A DNA stretch of 64,000 bases, taken from NCBI GenBank assembly GCA_022818135.1, contig JAFMSR010000015.1:18118569-18182568 (forward strand), written 5' to 3'. A program made the translations under genes and the position numbers. Every line of letters starts with the position of its first letter. Positions within the stretch are counted from its first letter, which is position 1. The notes below the pieces were generated by a model that saw nothing but the letters and a program-made list of their open reading frames with translations, had not been told where the DNA came from and did no database searches. Below, piece by piece: positions 23,507 to 38,200 of the stretch. The DNA comes from Saxidomus purpurata (Eukaryota > Mollusca > Bivalvia > Venerida > Veneridae).

Positions 23507-26241
23507 GCATCGCATACATTGTATATTGCATGTAATGATAAAGCCTATGTGATACAATAAATTACCATCTTAAATAGCTCAGTTTTCTTCCTATCTCCCA
23601 CCTGCCGGCATTCTGCCTTGTCTTTAATGAAGATCAAATGGACCTTGCCCAGTCTTTTCGTCATGACTACGGTTCCCTTTCTCGTGGGCCGTATATCTTA
23701 TTTTATCAAACAGATGATTGTGCTGAAAATAGAAAAATAATAGTTTTATTAAATTTAAAAAAACTTAATTAACGTAAGTCAGATTTGTAATGTATTTTAA
23801 CCATTAGTTATGAATGTTAAATGTAAAGTTTTATAAATTTATAAATAATAAAACCTATACCTTATTAATTATATATACATGTATGTGCTTAAGAAACAAG
23901 AAGGATAACCATGGTTGTTAAATCAAGCTCCCGTAGCTACTGCATAGTGAAAACTAAACCAGACTGCAGTCACATTAGATACATAGCTAAATTACACTAC
24001 CATTTAAAGCAGCTGCAGCTTATGTCAAAGATAATCAAACATAGTAAGCGCATTTCAATTCTTAAAGTCTGCATTTATTTGAAATTTACACTGGTAATTT
24101 TATTTCTCATCGTATGGATTCTAGCAGATATCATGTTTTTTCAGTTAGACAAAATAAATCTATTAATAGTAATGAAAGATGAAAGCACTAACTAAACATT
24201 CATTTTTAATTTAAATGTTCATTAAAAAAGAAAAGCATGTTAGTCAATTAAGACAGAGTGTTATTTTCAAGCCAAAATTACCTTTGATTACGTATAAAGG
24301 GAAGTAAATGACCATTGCTCTACCTTGTTGTAATTGCCTCCCCCTTTCAAACATATGTGTTGCTATTTCATGTTAATTAATTTAACGTTTGTCTTAGAAT
24401 GAATCTAATTGTCCTTGGCGAGAAATTGTTGCAAACCTCAGGTATATCCTAATATGTAGTACAATGTATTCTCAAAATATTGACTTATTAGGCCTATTTG
24501 GAACACCTAAACATAAATCGCTTTCCTAGTTCAATGAGTAACTAACGTGCAACAATTCATCCATGCTATTCTATTGCACACTCTTGAAATAAAAAAAAAC
24601 ACACCTGTCACACCTGTAATGGTTTCCGTGAATTTAGAATTTTATCACTAACCACGTCAAGATGCGTATACATTTTCACATTCACACAGAAACAATTTTT
24701 TTACGACTTTCAATATGTTCTTATATAATTATACTGGTCTGCAGGTCTGAGTTTTAGACAGAAAACACGCAGACAATCCCGTCCACTTCCCATACAGAAT
24801 ATAACTAAACATGAAACACGTAGAACAACAGATAGCTGTACACTTTCATAGCAAAATGCAAAGTTATACAAAATAAATATTCTAAACTATATCAATAAGA
24901 TTACCTTACATTTGTACAACTTTCCACGTCCTTTTCCCTAGAGTATGTCTGTGTGAATAAAAAGCCAACGGCAGGCTAAAAGGTGCGACCTTATTGTCAA
25001 TAGTTAAAACTGCTCAGAACCATATATGGTATTGTATGTGTACATTGTATTCGGTTCAATGCACTGCTATCCCTAACTGGTATCAACAAAAAGGGTAACA
25101 CACGAAAGAAAATCAATGAGAGTTGAGTTTAATACCCTTTATCCGTTGAATAACTTACCGCATGAAAGTGAAACAAATGACTTAAAATTAAAATGGATAA
25201 AACGCGTTCGTTAGGTTTTGAAAAAGAAATTGAAACCACTGGACGTAATTTTATTCGTGTGTAGTTGTACATTTTCTTGTTTTATGCGTGGAAACCTGTT
25301 TAAACGAGGAACACAGTATTGACTTAAAGTCGGAGAAGAAACAATTACTATTCTCATTCGAAATACATAATTATAAAGGAAATTCAATTTCCCCTTTATT
25401 AGTGTTTGCCCTACATTTAGTCTTAGAAATGAGGAAAATCATTTTGACCCTGACAATCGACCAATTACTAAAAAAGTATTGCTTTCACCGAAATGAACTG
25501 TTTACGTTTCTCGTTATTTCTTGTTAACTTAAAAAATATATCAAACAGGAGGTACATAAGTTTTAAAATTAATTTTTATTCCTTCAAGTACTGTTACAGT
25601 AGATCATGAGGAGTGGTTGTAAAAATAATACGTAAGTGTATTTCATATAATCTTATCTCAAAAAGTAGCTACGTAAACAAATGTTAATTTAGTCGTTTGA
25701 AAAGCCATAGAGCTTGTTTGTAAGTATCAAACATGTAAAAGAAATAAAAAAAACTATCTCCCCCCACCCTTAAAAAACATGATCTCTAGGGCAGGGCCAA
25801 TTTTGACTCAATTCATTTAAAAACATTCACAGCATTTTCATGTTGTACTTGATCATTGTACACAGTAGGACGACATTGAAAGTAATGCCAATACCTTTAC
25901 GTGTTCTTTCATGTTTTTAGAGAGCATAGTGCTGAAACAGGGAAACTATGTCTTAATGATTTATGAGTAACATTGGTCATTATTCAAGTGCCGAAATTTC
26001 TTTACTTCAAAGTGACATTATACTGAAATTAGATAGATTTTCTATGTCTTGTTTTTAGTGTCTTGTCCATCACTATATTCCTAAACTTAAAAAGCATGAG
26101 AACTTGCACAGACGGAACGATGTAACCTAGATTTTGATGAGTTTTGCATAAAATTATCATTGTAAGAGATAACCGTCGTACTCTTTTACACGTTTTCGCC
26201 AATTTCGTAAGAAGTCCTAAATTATCCTGGTCTAATGCGCA

Positions 26242-26248
26242 TATAAAG
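26242..26248 (+). promoter_or_regulatory. possible TATA box of the LU-ShK-TSP1-C1q gene
   Basis: TATAAAG lies 39 bp before the proposed ATG at 26287, which would leave a leader of only about 10-20 nt if transcription starts 25-30 bp downstream. A further non-coding first exon is equally possible. Confidence 0.3.
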
Positions 26249-26286
26249 TTTGACTATCAAAGTAGATAGTAGTTAACTCTCAAAAT

Positions 26287-29200
26287 ATGTGCTGTTACAG
26301 AAGACCCGTGATGCGAACGGGGTTTCCAATAGGTGAGTTTTTGGCTTTGATTTTTCTTAAAATTCAGAATAAAACCCCTACTGTGAATCACTTTGAATTC
26401 GCAAGACCAAAAGTCCGCGATTTATTTTTTTCTCCGGATCAATTCGCGAACAAGCAATCCCGTGTGTTTTCGAAAATCGTTCACTGCCAGAGACCTTTGA
26501 ATTTTCGAAATGATGAATTCACGAATGAGTACTCACGCGGAAAAAAAACATCGTTCCCGGAACTGAGAACCCGTGTCCTCTATAAGAAACCGCCAAGAGA
26601 CATGGTCGGTGGCAGGGCTTGAACCAATGACCCTTAATCTATGAGCGATTACAATTATTTCAAGTCCGCGACCACGTGCTGACTAACTATTAGTGTGTAG
26701 AATTATAGAGCATTATAATAGAAATATTATGTTGTTCTGTTATTAAACGACTTCCCTTACCACGTGTAAAATTTGAATATAAAAGGCGTCTGATTATAAT
26801 CTTGTGTCAAAAGAAATCCATGTATTTACTTCTATTGCAGGATTGGTTGCCTTGGTGCTTTGGATCACTATCAGAGGCACTGGTAAGCGTCCCTTTCAAA
26901 AACAAATAAATTACCAAAAAACCTATTTGTTTACACAGATTCGCTATTTAAATGTGAAAGGTATTATCACCTAAAACAGAAATATAACATATCATATACA
27001 TGTAATTATATCAACGTGTAAAAATCCACACATTGCATGTCTTACCACACTACTTTTGTCATTGCGCTATGGCATTTGAAGGTTAATGAATGCATATTAT
27101 TCGAAAAACACAAACCAAGCAGGCAGCTCCCTGCAAGTCTTTAAACACTTTTTCATGGTTATGTCATTTACTGTCATTTATCATATAATAAAACATTTTA
27201 TTATGACAAACTTGATATGTACATCACTTTTTACGTATAATTACAGACGCTCTAGAATGTTACACGTGCACTAATGCAACAAACATCGTTGAATGCAAGT
27301 CCACAGCACCGTGCAATGCAGGAGAGGTATTTCAAGATTTCTAGACCCTAACGATGCTACTTTAATTAAGATTTGGTAAAAATTGATAATCCGGAATCAA
27401 TTCAATGAAGACACAGCCTTGATGTTGCAGGAGTTTTACACCCTTCCAACCGTATTTTTATCATTTTATCAGGCGGGCAGTTCCTTGGGAAGAACCAGTA
27501 CTAGACTCCTATCCTTCGTAAGAAACTACCAACTTTCTCAAACAAAGATATACGGTTCGAACCCATGACCCTTAATCTATGAGAGGTTACATGTACAGTG
27601 ATATCAGTTTAACGACTCTAACCACTCGATTGCGGAGGCGGTAGACGGAAAGACGCATTCTTCTACGAATAATATTTAAAATTCAATGCCAAATGTTACT
27701 TTCTTTGTAGATTTGATTCTCCGATCACTATTTTACCGCAAATGGAACTTTGTACTCCTTCGGTTGCAGGCTGGAAACGGTAATGCATGTTTACCAGTCA
27801 ATTTCAAATCTAAAATCCGTTTAATTCAATTTTCTTCTTGGTTTATTCATAATGCTATTTAAACAAATTATCTATTATTTTGTAAGGTATAATCAAACAA
27901 CAACAAATGCAGCCTGACATGCATGCCCTCCTCGGCTTTTACCGTTGTATTCTTTTACGCTAAATGTGCAGCCATGGTTCATTGAAGGTTGTTTATTTAT
28001 ATTTATACTGAGTCACTCGTATTTTCACTTTTATCAAATTCTTTAATAAAATGATAAAATAAGGCCAGTAAGTACTGATAAAAAAATAAAACCCCACAAT
28101 TTTACAGGAATGTAAAACCGTAATAAACGATGGCAACAACATTGGTGCCGGTTCACTTGTTGGTCGAACAGGAGTTACGGGCCCTTGCTCTGAATGCTGC
28201 AAAGAACAACGGTGTAACAGGAAATTGTGTCAAAGCTCGTGTAAGTTTATCTATAATCCCTCATTTCCGATGGCCATTTTTTATCATTTTTCCTTCAACT
28301 AAAAGAGCATGCAACATGAAGCGTTGTTTCCTCTGGCCGAAAAAAAAATCGCCAACGAAAGGAACAGTAAGCAGTTTTGAGTGGCTTATTAATTTATCTT
28401 ACATTAAAAGTTTGTTTATACAAACAAAGGTTGATTTAATTTCAATCAAACTGATTATAGTCAGAACCACAACCGACTCCATGGCCGTGTGATTAGAGTC
28501 GCTGATTTGAAATCACTGTGACCTCTTACTGACTGCCGGTCATAGGTTCGAGTCCTGCTACCGACTATGTCTCTTTATGTGAGAAAGATGACAGTATTTT
28601 ATGGAGAATAGAGATTCAGTACTTCCCCTCACGATTGTAAAGTAAACTGCCGGTTGTAAAAAATGAGTGAAACACGGTTGAAATGGGCGTTAAACTCATT
28701 CAGCTGTAATACAGACAAGATGATATGTCGACGGCACAGAAAAATGTCGACTCGGAAAACCAAATTTGACGAACAATCGAACCGAAATAAAGAGAAATAC
28801 AGAGAAACCATACACTCGTTACTAAAAGGGTTTCTTTGATCAAGTAACTGTAAATAGGTGGTGTTATTTTTCTAGATTCAGAGAAGGAATGCGCGGACAG
28901 TACGGAGATACACTGTTCCACTGTCGGGGCTATGACTGACATGTGCTCGGATACAGAGAAATCTAATACAGTTTGTCGCAGATTTTGCGGCCTGTGTAAC
29001 TATGGTCAGTACAACTTCCTATAAAACATAGTTATACGGATAAAAATATACCACAATGTTTATTTGCACCTAAGTTACATAAATGATGTAACGAGAGGTA
29101 AATATCATCCGTAAGTTCTTAACAGAAATTGTTGGAAATCTTTATTTATTTGGTTTCAAAAATGAATAAGAATGTTAATACAATGTAACAAATATGCCAA

Positions 29201-32200
29201 CAAAATTGTTATTCACTTTATAGGTTATCTTTAAATTGTACTATAAGTAGATTCCATTTTAAGTCTCAATATCAGTACAAAAGATAAAGAAAAATAAATT
29301 TAATGATAGGATAATGATAGAACCATGTACCATTCACTCTAAAAGAATGCTGACACAATTAATTAACATGCCTTTCAGTCGTTTAACTTAAATCGTGTAT
29401 TAGATAAATCACTAATTGTTGTTCAAACAATGTTGCATTGTATACATGAAATTAAACCGAATAAAACGTTGATGTTTTAAAGTGAACGGACAGTGGGGAA
29501 CTTGGCTAGCATGGTCACGCTGCGGCGTATCATGCGGGACTGGAACAAAAACACGAATTCGTAAATGCTCCGAACCGGCGCCATCTGGTGGTGGTCACGT
29601 CTGTAAAGGACCCGCACAGGACACGGACACGTGTACTAAAGAACCTTGCCCAGGTTAGTTTTTTGCATCAAAGTAATATTACCCATCAAAATGGTCACAT
29701 TTGTTTTTAGTTAAGAATGAAGCTTAAAACATTGTGGATGCTTTGAAAACATAAGAAATAAAGTTTACCAAGTTATTTCTGTTATTGACAAATGCAAATC
29801 AAGATATACATAACCGAAAGATTGCATTTTCATTTTTGGCAGGATGGTCAGAAATGTTTTTTTTACAGATTTCCCCTATACTCAAATGTGAATGAAACTG
29901 TTATACAGCTCGTTATGTTTTGGTTATAACTAGGGCAATATTTATCATTCTAACAGTATAAGCCACTGATTAATGTTTTATCCAAAAAATAGATGGTCAC
30001 TTTGAACGGTAATATCACTTTAAAATTTTAATATTTTTGATATCTCGACTCATATCAGGATAGTGTGTCGACACAAGACCCATTTTCAAAATTTCGCAGA
30101 ACTATGAATAATGATGCAGCTGCAAGGCTACTCATAAATTTCAGACACGAAAACATTTTATGTGTGGTATTAAATACACATTATGGATAAGAGTAAAGTT
30201 GTATTTTGTAGTACATGGTTCTTGGGCTACCTGGGCCCCTTGGGGAAGTTGCAGTGCTACGTGTGGAATCGGACTAAGACAACGGGATAGGTCTTGTTCA
30301 AATCCATACCCGACCCTTTTCGGGGATCATTGCTTCGGCGATGCAAGAGATGACGATTTATGTCTCTCGGGCGCATGTGCAGGTATTAACACATATTATA
30401 AGTTAACTATAGTAAAGTATGATATACGGGAAACGGTTTATCAAAGTACATGTACCACAGATACATGTAAACTATTTTAACTAATGTTGACCGTCTTGTA
30501 AAAAGCTTCGGCATTCGGGAACCACATAGACGATACATAGGATTTTCATGAAAAAGTCTAGCAAATATTATTTATTATACCCCCGAACCAAAGGGGGGAT
30601 ATACTGGATTCAGCTTGTCTAACCTTCCGCTTGTCCGACTGTAGACGGAATCTTGTGGACACTAAATCTCCAATATCCCTCGTCAAAATTTAATGATACT
30701 TCACACAAGTGATAATTATAATGCCTAGTTGTGCATGGTCCATGTTTCTTCGGGTTTCTAGGTCAAAGGTCAATGTCACAGGGGCTCGAAATAGTAAAAT
30801 CTTGCGGACGCTAAGTCTCTAAAAAAACCTAGTCAGAACTTAATGATACTTCACAGAAGTGATTAGTACAATTGCTAGTTGTGCATGGTCTATGTTTCGG
30901 GTCACTAGATTAAAGGTCAAGGTCACAGGGGCTCGAGATAGTAAAATCTTGCGGATGCTAAATCTACAAAGCCCCTGCATGGTCAGAATTTAAAGATACT
31001 TCACAGAAGTGATAAGCACCATGCTTAGTTGTGCATGGTTGATGTTTCGGGTCACTAGGTCAAAAGTCACAGGAACTTGAGGTAGTAAAATCTTGTGCGC
31101 TTTTAATCTCCAAAACCCCTGGTCAGAAGCCTTAATTAAGTTCTGCAGGTCTAATAATTTAAGCATCAAATATTACATAAATTTCATATACTGTGTCAGT
31201 GGGGTGTTCGGGAGGTATTCATTACCTTCAGTGATAGTTCTAGTTTATTCAGCAACAATAGCAAAAATAGCAAAAAGTGTCTGTTATTTTATATAATTAT
31301 AAAACTATGCACAAACGTTGTGTTTATACCCATATGAAAATGGTAAAATATATTTTAGCAACTTCAGTATGCATTGCGGCAATTATCCATTCCGACATTT
31401 TTATACACTAGTTCATTTCTGTGGTTGAAATGTTTTCAAGTTTGGTATCACTTTCACATTTCAAGATGGTGGCTGGGCAGATTGGACAGTATGGAACACG
31501 TGCAGTAGAACATGCGGTGATGGCATTAAAACACGTTCAAGGACGTGTGATAATCCACTTCCATCTATCCAAGGGAACTATTGTCAAGGCGACCCTTACC
31601 AAGTGATAACCTGCAATCTTAAGTCCTGTCCTGGTAATGCCTTTCTACATAGCGTTTTGTCTTTAACTTTTTATAAATGTTTCTTGTAACACAAATTTAA
31701 TCAAAAGATAATTCAAAAAAATGAACTGGTTCCAGGAAAAGTTCAGAATGCTCGTGGAGTCTAGACTCAGTCCATAAACATCAATTATTCTAAACATAAG
31801 TTTCTACTACTTAAGATTTCCTGATTAGATGATCATTGTTCCTCGTACTTTATTTCTGCTGGCAAACTTTTAACCCTTGCAGAGTTTCTATAGTCGTTTC
31901 CTTTGATATTAAGCTTACAAAGCCAGAAATACCGGTGCATGGGTAAAATCTATAATTTATTGTCTAGAATTCGTTTCATCCGGACAAAATTTCCATTTTT
32001 TTAAATATTTATTCATATGAAACTTTTACTGTTATTAATCTGACAAATATAGAAACAAATGGAGGCTGGGGCACTTGGACCGTCTGGTCTCACTGTAGCA
32101 CCACCTGCGACACTGGATTGAGATCACGTGATAGAGATTGTGACACTCCAGCGCCATCTGCTGGCGGGAAATATTGTACTGGTAGTCCATTTGATGTACA

Positions 32201-35200
32201 ACAGTGTATGGTAAAACCTTGTCCCAGTAAGTTTTAAATTGATGTTATGAGGTGAATAAAAATGAACTTTTTAGCAATTTTTATATCAGACTTTCCCAAC
32301 TAATCAATACCGCGGCAAGTGCGCACAGAAAAACTATTTGCTATGTACAATAATGATTATTGTTTGTTTAATTAGTCTAGTTTACATTAGTTTGAAAATA
32401 AATTGTCAGAAGTTTTACACCAAACTGTTTGAAGAGTGTTAGGAAGATTTTACTTTGATTTCATCGCACTATATTGATTAGCGTAGGAAAAAGTTCAAAT
32501 GGTTGTTGTAGGGCACAATCAAATTATGATGCTATGTCATGTTCGTGAAGTTGGCAGACTGGCAGCGTAGCAGTGTAGCAGCGTGAAGTTGGCAGACTGG
32601 CAGACTGGCAGTGTAGCAGCGTGAACTTGGCAGACTGGCAGCGTAGCAGCCTAGCAGCGTGAACTTGGCAGACTAGCAGACTGGCAGCGTGAACTTGGCA
32701 GACTGACAGCGTAGCAGCGTGAACTTGGCAGACTGGCAGACTGGCAGTGTAGCAGTGTGAACTTGGCAGACAGGCAGCGTAGCAGCCTAGCAGCGTGAAC
32801 TTGGCAGACTGGCAGCGTAGCAGCGTGAACTTGGCAGACTAGCAGCGTAGCAGCGTGAACTTGGCAGACTGGCAGCTTAGCAGCCTTGCAGGAGAACTTG
32901 GCAGACTGGCAGCTTAGCAGCCTAGCAGCGTGAACTTAGCTATATTGAATGAAATGTATGTTTAAAATACGACAGAAGCACGAATTATGCGTAGATACAA
33001 TTAATATACACGCCATTTCATTTTGATATTTTATATCTTATACCGGTTTTCATTAGTTTCCGTTACTTGAAGAGTTTTCGCTGCAAGCAGACTTTTCGCT
33101 GACAGCAGCCCAACAACTCAGCAGCTCAGCAGACCAGCAGCTCAGCAGACCAGCAGACCAGCTGTTCAGCAGCAGAAACTTCAAAGTTTAATATGGTGCT
33201 ATATTGAATAAAATGTTGTATTTTTTCAAAAATACGACAGAAGCACGAATTATGCGAAGAAACAATAAATACACGGCGTTTCATTTTGATATTTTATATT
33301 CATAAGTTTACGTTACTTGAAGAGTTTTCGTTGCAAGCAGACTTTTTGCTGCCAGCAGCCCAGCAACTCAGCAGACCAGCCGCTCAGCAAACCAGCAGCT
33401 CAGCAGACCAGCAGCTCAGCAGACTAGCAGCTCAGCAGACCAGCAGCTTAGCAGTTCAGCAGCCGAACTTCAAAGTTTAATATTGTGCTATATTGAATGA
33501 AATGGTTTTTTTTCAAAAAATACGACAGAAGCACGAATTATGCGTAGAAACAATAAATACACGCCCTTTCATTTTGATATTTTATATCTTATATTCATAA
33601 GTTAAGGTTACTTGAAGAGTTTTCGTTGCAAGCAGACTTTTCGCTGCCAGCAGTCCAGCAACTCAGCAGACCAGCAGCTCAGCAGACTAGCAGCTCAGCA
33701 GACTAGCAGACCAGCCGCTCAGCAGCTCAGCAGACTAGCAGCTCAGCAGCTCAGCAGACCAGCAGCTCAGCAGATCAGCAGCCGAAACTTCAAAGTTTAA
33801 GATTGTGCTTTATTGAATGAAATGGATGTTTAAAATACGACAGAAGCACAAATTATGCGTATATACAATTAATATACATTTTGATATTTTTTATCTTATA
33901 CCGGTATTCATTTGTTTCCGTTACTTGAAAAGTTTTTGATGCAAACAGACTATTCGCTGCCAGCAGCCCAGCAACTCAGCAGACCAGCCGCTCAGCAGAC
34001 CAGCAGCTCAGCAGACCAGCAGCTCAGCAGACTAGCAGCTCAGCAGACCAGCAGCTCAGCAGATCAACAGCCGAAACTTCAAAGTTTAAGATTGTGCTAT
34101 ATTGAATGAAATGGGTGTTTAAAATACGACAGAAGCACAAATTATGCGTAGATACAATTAATATACATTTTGGTATTTTATATCTTATACTGGTATTCAT
34201 TTGTTTCCGTTGCTTGAAGAGTTTTTGATGCAAGCAGACTTTTCGCTGCCAGCAGCCCAGCAACTCAGCAGACCAGCCGCTCAGCAGACCAGCAGTTCAG
34301 CAGACTAGCAGCTCAGCAGACTAGCAGCTCAGCAGACCAGCAGCTCAGCAGCTCATCAGCTCAGCAGACTAGCAGCTCAGCAGACCAGCAGCTCAGCAGA
34401 TCAGCAGCCGAAACTTCAAAGTTTAAGATTGTGCTATATTGAATGAAATGGATGTTTAAAATACAACAGAAGCACAAATAATGCGTAGATACAATTTATA
34501 TAAATTTTGGTATTTATATCTTATACCGGTATTCATTTGTTTCCGTTACTTGAAGAGTTTTTGATGCAAGCAGACTTTTCGCTGCCAGCAGCCCAGCAAC
34601 TCAGCAGACCAGCCGCTCAGCAGACCAGCAGCTCAGCAGACTAGCAGCTCAGCAGACTAGCAGCTCAGCAGACCAGCAGCTCAGCAGACTAGCAGCTCAG
34701 CAGACTAGCAGCTCAGCAGACCAGCAGCTCAGCAGATCAACAGCCGAAACTTCAAAGTTTAAGATTGTGCTATATTGAATGAAATGTTGTTTTTTTTTAA
34801 AAAATACGACAGAATCACGAATCATGCGTAGAAACAATAAATACGCGCCCTTTCATTTTGATATTTTATATTTTATATTCATAAGTTTACGTTACTTTCG
34901 CTGCAACAGACTTTTCGCTGCCTGCAGCCCAGCAACTCAGCAGCTCAGCAGACCAGCAGCTCAGCAGACCAGCAGATCAGCAGCTCAGCAGACCAGCAGA
35001 CTAGCAGCTCAGCAGCTCAGCAGACCAGCAGCTCAGCAGATCAGCAGCCGAAACTTGAAAGTTTAAGATTGTGCTATATTGAATGAAATGGATGTTTAAA
35101 ATACGACAGAAGCACAAATTATGCGTAAATACAATTACAGTAAACTCCGTATATAACGAACTCCCTGGGACCATTTAAATATGTTCCTTATATCCGCAGT

Positions 35201-38200
35201 TTGTTATATCCGTATAACATTTTTATATAAATCAACAAAGAAAAAAAAATCTGGCCTAGAAAAATTTGTTTCTTATAATCGGAAATTTGCTATATCCGGA
35301 GTCGTTATATACGGAGTTTACTGTAATATACATTTTGGTATTTTATATCTTATACCGGTATTCATTTGTTTCCGTTACTTGAAGAGTTTTCGATGCAAGC
35401 AGACTTTTCGCTGCCAACAGCCCAGCAACTCAGCAGCTCAGCAGACCAGCAGCTCAGCAGCTCAGCAGACTAGCAGTTCAGCAGCCGAAGCTTCAAAGTT
35501 TTGCTATATTAAATGAAACAGGTTTTTTTTCTCAAAAATTCGACAGAAGCACGAATTATACGTAGACACAATAAATAAACACGCTCTTTCATTTTGATAT
35601 TTTATATCTTATAGTCATTAGTTTCCGTTACTTGAAGAGTTTTCGTTGCAAGCAGACTTTTCTCTGCCAGCAGCCCAGCAACTCAGCAGACCAGCTGCGC
35701 AGCAGACCAGCAGCTCAGCAGACCAGCAGACTAGCAGCTCAGCAGATTAGCAGCTCAGCAGACCAGCAGCTCAGCAGATCAGCAGCCGAAACTTCAAAGT
35801 TTAAGATTGTGCTATATTGAATGAAATGGATGTTTAAAATACGACAGAAGCACAAATTATGCGTAGATATAATTAATATACATTTTGATATTTTATATAT
35901 TATACCGGTATTCATTTGTTTCCGTTACTTGAAGAGTTTTTGATGCAAGCAGACTTTTCGCTGCCAGCAGCCCAGCAACTCAGCAGCTCAGCAGAACAGC
36001 AGCTCAGCAGACCAGCAGATCGGCAGCTCAGCAGACTAGCAGACCAGCAGACCAGCAGTTCAGCAGCCGAAACTTCAAAGTTTAATATGGTGCTATATTG
36101 AATGAAATGGGTTTTTTCCCAAAATACGACAGAAGCGCGGATTACACGCACTTTCATTTTGATATTTTATATCTTATATTCATTAGTTTACGTTACTTGA
36201 AGAGTTTTCATTGCAAGCAGATTTTTTTCGCTGCCAGCAGTCCAGCAACTCAGCAGACTTTTTGCTGCCAGCAGCCCAGCAGCTCAGCAGACCAGCAGAC
36301 TAGCCGCTCAGCAGCTCAGCAGACTAGCAGCTCAGCAGACCAGCAGCTCAGCAGATCAGCAGTCGAAACTTCAAAGTTTAAGACTGTGCTATATTGAATG
36401 AAATGGATGTTTAAAATACGACAGAAGCACACATTATGCGTAGATACAATTAATATACATTTTGATATTATATATATTATACCGGTATTCATTTGTTTCC
36501 GTTACTTGAAGAGTTTTTGATGCAAGCAGACTTTTCGCTGCCAGCAGCCCAGCAGCTCAGCAGACCAGCAGCCAAAACTTATCCAGCTGCAACAGGAGCA
36601 CGATATATGCGTAGATACAATTATTTTATACGACCTTTTATTTTGATATCTATTCATATGTTTTCGCTACTAGATGAGTTTTCGCTGCTAGCATACTTTT
36701 GCTGCAAGCAGTCCAGCAGCTCAGCAGCACAGCAGCTTAGCAAACCAGCAGCTTAGCAGTTCAGTAGCCGAAACTTCAAACTTAAAGAGTCTGCTCAATT
36801 TTATTAAATTGGGTTTTTAAATGCAACAGAAGCACTAAATATGCGTAGATACAATTATTTTACACGCCCTTTTACTTTTGATACTTTATATCGTATTTTT
36901 TGTTTAGTTTTCGCTGCTAGAAGAGTTCTTGCTCGAAGTAGACTTTTCGCTGCCAGCAGAGTTTATAGACAATATGAACGAATATGAAGAAATCGTGAGA
37001 AATGGCGTAGTTATTACCAACTTTAAGTTTTCTGGACAAAAACTAAGTACAAAAAGAGGCATAAATCTGTTACACATGACTTTATCATATGCAATTTTGA
37101 TGCACTACGACCCTGTTGTCATTAGCTATACAATTTTAAAGTTTAATGAAGATATTTGCAGAAATAGTCAAATTAAAACTTACGTTAAAATTTTTCAGAC
37201 GGACAGACACAGCGTTTTATATGTCTAAATTTTTGTCCAAAAAAGCGACAGAAAGATGGGAAGCAAAAATACGATGCGCATAATGTCACTTTAAGTGAAA
37301 AGTTTCTTACTACGCAGTTTAGACATGTAGTTTACCACTTCATCAAGCCGCCGATAAAAACACGTTAAATGACGCGAACGGAACACCACAGTTGTCGTAT
37401 GTTGTAATACATACTATAAAAGTGGTCTCTATCAAGTTCATGAGGAAGCGTTTACGAACGAACGAACGGACTTGCCTCCGTGTTTAAGTGTATGGATGTA
37501 CCCGTTCATCCTGATGAATGACAGCGCTCCAGCTGTGATCAAAATGGCCACCTGCTGTAAATGGAATCTTGGCACAGTGCCATAGACTTATGCCATTCAA
37601 CCAACTTAAAGATCCAGAACGGTGCAAACGTAGCGTCTGGTAGCTTCTTCTAGCTCCGTATGATCTTTTAGAGGTTGCAATTGTAAAGTATCCGTATGGA
37701 CATCGCAGACAAGTCGTGCGGAGCTTATAAGGAGCGATAGTTTTTCATTTTTAGCTACAATCGTCAAGGATGTCGTACGTAGCCCGTGCAAGTTACCCAA
37801 CCGGTGTCCGTACTATCGTACGAACGGAAGACTTCTTGCGATAGTCGTACGAACACCAACAAGCTATTACGGGCCTCGCGGTGTTCCAAATCCGCACGGA
37901 CATCATGTGATGCCTGTACGAACTCCACCGGGGCCGTTGCGGTGCTCGGGTGTGGCTATTGTGAGCTGCTCCCAACTTTGAAAATTTATACCAGCTTGAC
38001 GAGAATTCGATACTTCGGTAAGAAATTTCAACTGAGTCCCCGAGTCCTATACAAGTTCACAAATTCCATCTAAGTTAATAAGACAGGGAGCATAGAACTA
38101 GCGAAAACGACCGAATAACAGAAAGAAAAATGACCGAAAACAGTTTATGCAGAAAGAAAACATTTTTTTTTCAAAGGATATTGTATACTTTTATTTTTAG

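Larger units (their letters stand above)
22011..26286. other. intergenic, no supported gene
   Basis: About 4.3 kb between the satellite and the multidomain gene. It holds one SINE (23336) and AT-rich sequence. A frame of 94 codons at 23911-24195 has a hydrophobic stretch but no recognisable domain or supporting signal and is not called. Confidence 0.55.

Noticed and set aside
23911..24195. 94-codon frame with a hydrophobic segment
   Set aside because: No recognised domain, AT-rich composition and no splice or promoter support; kept out for lack of evidence.
32542..36960. CRISPR-like appearance (regular repeats with differing segments)
   Set aside because: The units are long composites of a minisatellite plus a conserved linker with no uniform unique spacers, and the sequence is animal; no cas genes.
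37606..38073. Overlapping 60-95-codon frames on both strands in the palindrome spacer
   Set aside because: Explained by local GC enrichment; no domain recognised.
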